Position numbers and translations under genes: made by a program. DNA of 64,000 nucleotides from Anseranas semipalmata. Its lineage: Eukaryota > Chordata > Aves > Anseriformes > Anseranatidae. Numbering within the stretch: position 1 is the first letter of the stretch; every line of letters begins with the position of its first letter. Where the stretch lies: positions 984,307 to 1,048,306 of the forward strand of contig VXAA01003158.1 in the NCBI GenBank assembly GCA_013399115.1. The letters run 5' to 3'. Positions 60,701 through 64,000 of the stretch are shown piece by piece. The notes beneath the pieces were generated by a model, which searched no databases, had not been told where the DNA came from, and saw only the letters and a program-made list of their open reading frames with translations.

Positions 60701-62520
60701 TGGATTTATGCAAATCCCTATGCAGCACAGGTCCACGCGACAAAACATCCTGAAATCTGCCTTCCAAAACCACCGCCTGGGCTGGCAGGCAGGCGGCAGA
60801 GCTGCATCTCCATGGTGCCCGGCCTCGTCCCGCTCCCCGACAGCGGCTCTTCCTCTCCCGACACTGCCGACAGTTTCCTTTACTGAAGCACAGTTTACAG
60901 CAGGGCCAGGATGTGATGAGTGAATTCATGGACCATTTAACTTAATAGTATGACCCCTGTACAGCCAAATTTTTCAGAGGTAATTGGAACGTTTCTGCTT
61001 CATCTTTCCCTCTTTTTTGCCCCAAATGGTGCAAATGAGGAAAGTCCTAAAGAGGTGCTCTTTGTTACAAGTAAATACCAAGGAGCCAGAAATCTGTCTG
61101 GAAACTGTCAACGTTTTACAAGATATTACAAACCAGAAGTCAACAAGTAAATAACTAATTCCGCAATATATTAAACACAATTTCTTACTTTTTATGGCAT
61201 TTATACCATTAAGGCATGAAAATACAATGCAGGTAAAGGAATCAATTTTGCACAGGGCAGCCATACCCCAGCAAAACCAAACACAAGCCTGGCAGGTTGC
61301 ACCCGTGGCAGCTCTGCTCACGCAGGGGCCCTGGAGAAACCCCTGCCACCAAAAACCCTCAAATCGGAACCTGGACACCAGTGAGCACAGAGGGGCTGAT
61401 TCAGCTCTTTGGCCTCACCCAGCTGCCGCATGGCATGGCCTCAGGTCTGGGCAACTGCCTTTGCTTTCAAATAAATAAAGCCCCATCGTGCTTGGGGCTG
61501 TGGAGGCGCTCAGGGAGTGGAGCTGGTTCTGGGGTTGAGCCCTGTGCTGAACTGTGACTGCTCGCTGCAGGGACACACATGGACCGACTCTACCCTGCAA
61601 CTACCCAAACTGAAGTATCGAAACCTTCCAACGCAGCCCACAGCAAACGCAAAACCCCAGGTGCTTGGCCTCACAGCCCCCTGCCCCACACCTGCGGGTC
61701 AAATTTGGCAGGATGGTAGGCTCAAATTAGGGCAGCACCATCTCATAGCAGATGCCTGGCAATTTCTAGTTGTTACCGGCATACTGGGGGCCTCTACAGA
61801 GCTTATTCTGATTAATGGAGTGGAATATTGCGCCTCTTTTCCCTTCACTGCATAAAATGGGTTTTCAGTTTTGCTATTTCTAGCTGTAAATCTGAGACTC
61901 ATCTGCAGCCACGAGGACAGGGGGAGTTGTGGGGGTATCGCTTTCCTTACTAGTGCAGCCCTGTGCACCCGCTTGCTCTCTGCCTCAAAGTGGAGCATCC
62001 ACAGAGAATAAACATAAACAACAACAAAAAAAACAGACCTTTCAGCATTCAAGAAAAATCGATTGAGATGCACCTTAAAAAATAAAAATAAATAAAAGCA
62101 AGAAAAAGGCTTTTCCAGGGTGGTTTGTGGACACGCCGTGTTCGGGGTGCTGGGGCCAGCAAGGCGCTGGGCGTGGGATGAGAACCGAGATGGAGGCAGC
62201 GAGATAGGGGTGTGGGCAGCGCTGCCGAGGTGTGTCCGGGCTGGCGGGTCCAACGCAGGACAGGGCGGTTCAGGGCGCTGGTTTTTATCAGCACAGCTTC
62301 AAGGTGGATAGAGAAGCCACAGCGAGGTATGTGTCATCTCGAGTAAGTGCTGATACAACCCTTTCTCCTCCCCAGCTGCTACCTGGGCAGTGCAGGCACT
62401 GCTAGAAGAAATGCCTTTACAGAGGGGCTGGGGGCACCTGGCACCTCTTCAAGTTGAAATTACAGGCAGGATTTTTCCTCTTTACAGGTCACTCTTTCTC
62501 CAAGTTTTGTTGTTGTTGCC

Positions 62521-62571
62521 TTTTTTTTTTTTTTTCCTGCCCCCCTCCCTTTTTTTTTTTTTTTTTTTTTT
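62521..62571 (+). repeat. Compound T/C-rich tract
   Basis: Two runs of T (15 and 22 bases) separated by a C-rich stretch, within the RUNX3 intron. On the minus strand this is A-rich and could prime falsely in poly(A)-based RNA libraries. Confidence 0.9.
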
Positions 62572-64000
62572 AACCCTGTACTTGCATGCAAGAGCTCCTC
62601 ATGCATTGGGTACTTGAGCGCAGCCTTGCACCCACTGACCCTGGGGACAGAGGTGCCACTAATGCATTGCACAGGCACAGACGCGGGGGCAGGAAAGAGG
62701 GTTTACACCCTCTGTAGATCCCAAACTCTTGATTTCCCAGCCGAGAACGTGTGGCCATGCTACAGCTTGGGCTGACGTCACATGCAGGGGACAGGCGGGG
62801 AGGGAAACCCTTACCCAGCCGAAGCTCTTGAAAATATCAAAGCAGAAACCAGTGGTTCTTGGAAACAAGTCAGAAACGTGGGAGGTGAGAAGCCTTTCCA
62901 CCCGCCAGCTACGTGCTGTGCGAGGGGGGAGTGGGTGCTTGGGGTGAGGCAGAGCTGCAGCCACAGGCTGTCCCCTCCACAGTGGCTCTGCTGCCAGCGC
63001 ACATTCCTGGTGGACGTGGGGGAAGGAGCCTTTTGGAAAAGTGGACACGGAGGGTACACCTCGTGCCTTGTGCAGGATGGGGCCTAGCCAGAAAACCCCT
63101 GCAGGAACAATGTAGTGGTGGGATCTGAAATGCTCTTGCTGGGTTGGGGTGAGCCGGGCACTGAACTATCTCCCCCCTCCCAGTCCAAGGCCAGCAGATG
63201 CTACAGCACTGGGACACACTTACTGAGGTCACACCAAGCAGGGACACAAACAAAAGCACCAAGTCTCCAAGGCATGCACTCAAAACAAGCGAGAGACACC
63301 ATGCACTGCCCAGCGACCACCACTGGCCCCTCCATGAGCACTCACCCCGCTGCTTTGCTGCCATGGCTGATCAGGTGACCAGGGAGGGGGGAAAGGCAGG
63401 GACACCCCCCCACCACCACCACCACTCTTCAGGCATGAAAATCCAAGCTACAGCCCCTCCTGTCCTCGCCCTCCTTTCCATCATTCAGCTCAAGACAGGA
63501 GAAAATTAAGCCGCAGTGTACAAGCAAGCAGGTCTGTGCTGGCACCTCACTCCAGTGTCCTGCTCCCTCTTCCACGCGCTTTTTTGCTGGGAGGTGGAGG
63601 GGGGGAAGCCAGCTCCATCTACCAGCTTTCCCAACAGTGAACCTTAGAAACAGACCTTACACTCCAAGTGGTCCAGACCCTCACCATAGGAGCAGAGCGG
63701 GCTCTGCACATCCCAGCACAGCCACCCTGCACCCTTCCCACCTCCACAGCACCCATGCTCGGGGCTCTACACCCACTCAGCCACAGGGGTGGTTTTTACT
63801 CCCAGTGAACACATCTGGGTATATACATGCTGCCCCACAAGGGTTATGGATGGGTGATCATGTCTGCTGGGGCTCCCTTTCCTCCTCAACACAGTGGCCG
63901 TGACAGCAGGGACAGGGTGGAAACGAGAAATAAGGGGTTAAGGGCAAAAGGGCTTTATAAAGGGGATGGTGTGGGTAAGGAAGATTGAACAGCAAAAAAA

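Larger units (their letters stand above)
49994..64000 (-). other. RUNX3: RUNX3 intron 5' of the penultimate exon (partial)
   Basis: This is the intron that precedes the HRQKLEDQ exon and runs past the end of the window. I searched for the Runt-domain exons (the motifs SFTLTITVF, VTVDGPREPR and GRSGRGK in all frames) and did not find them, so the intron is at least 14 kb. It carries several old repeats (MIR at 50430 and 57715, palindromic elements at 50690 and 52740, a CR1-type tail at 51996), two long T-runs (59910-59930, 62521-62571) and otherwise nothing I can name. Confidence 0.8.

Noticed and set aside
49994..64000. Search for the Runt-domain exons of RUNX3.
   Set aside because: No frame on the minus strand shows the conserved SFTLTITVF, VTVDGPREPR or GRSGRGK motifs, so they are taken to lie outside the window.

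Overview
The window is vertebrate nuclear DNA, most likely from a bird. Genes are split by GT-AG introns, CpG islands are frequent, young repeats are almost absent, the few old repeats are worn MIR-type SINEs plus one short CR1-like (ATTCTATG) tail, and the sequence has assembly gaps (runs of N at 26745-26781 and 41544-41778, single N at 13284 and 13462). The species cannot be fixed from what is visible; an archosaur is inferred.

The only gene that can be named with confidence is RUNX3, on the minus strand. Its last coding exon (37660-38183) ends in the Groucho/TLE-binding VWRPY peptide. Its penultimate exon (49829-49993) starts at the HRQKLEDQTKPF segment just after the Runt domain. Its 3' UTR runs about 3.1 kb leftwards to a poly(A) signal at 34558-34563. 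The rest of the right half (38184-49828 and 49994-64000) is RUNX3 intron. The Runt-domain exons and both RUNX promoters were not found and must lie beyond position 64000.

Positions 1-34540 lie downstream of RUNX3. In other vertebrates this side faces the 3' end of CLIC4, but no CLIC4 coding exon is visible here. The first 6.9 kb is AT-rich and coding-poor. From about 9.8 kb there are several CpG-rich blocks (9840-10290, 15475-15620, 16870-17420, 19430-19660, 26230-27120) with no known gene attached. Two plus-strand pieces look like exons of an unrecognised transcript: a CpG-island first exon with an ATG and a splice donor (19661-19744), and an internal exon with both splice sites and one open frame (25326-25464). 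Their phases do not join directly, so they are either parts of a longer gene with missing exons or exons of a non-coding RNA. This intergenic transcript candidate is the most interesting thing in the window.

Most long open frames in the GC-rich parts are chance frames and were left out.
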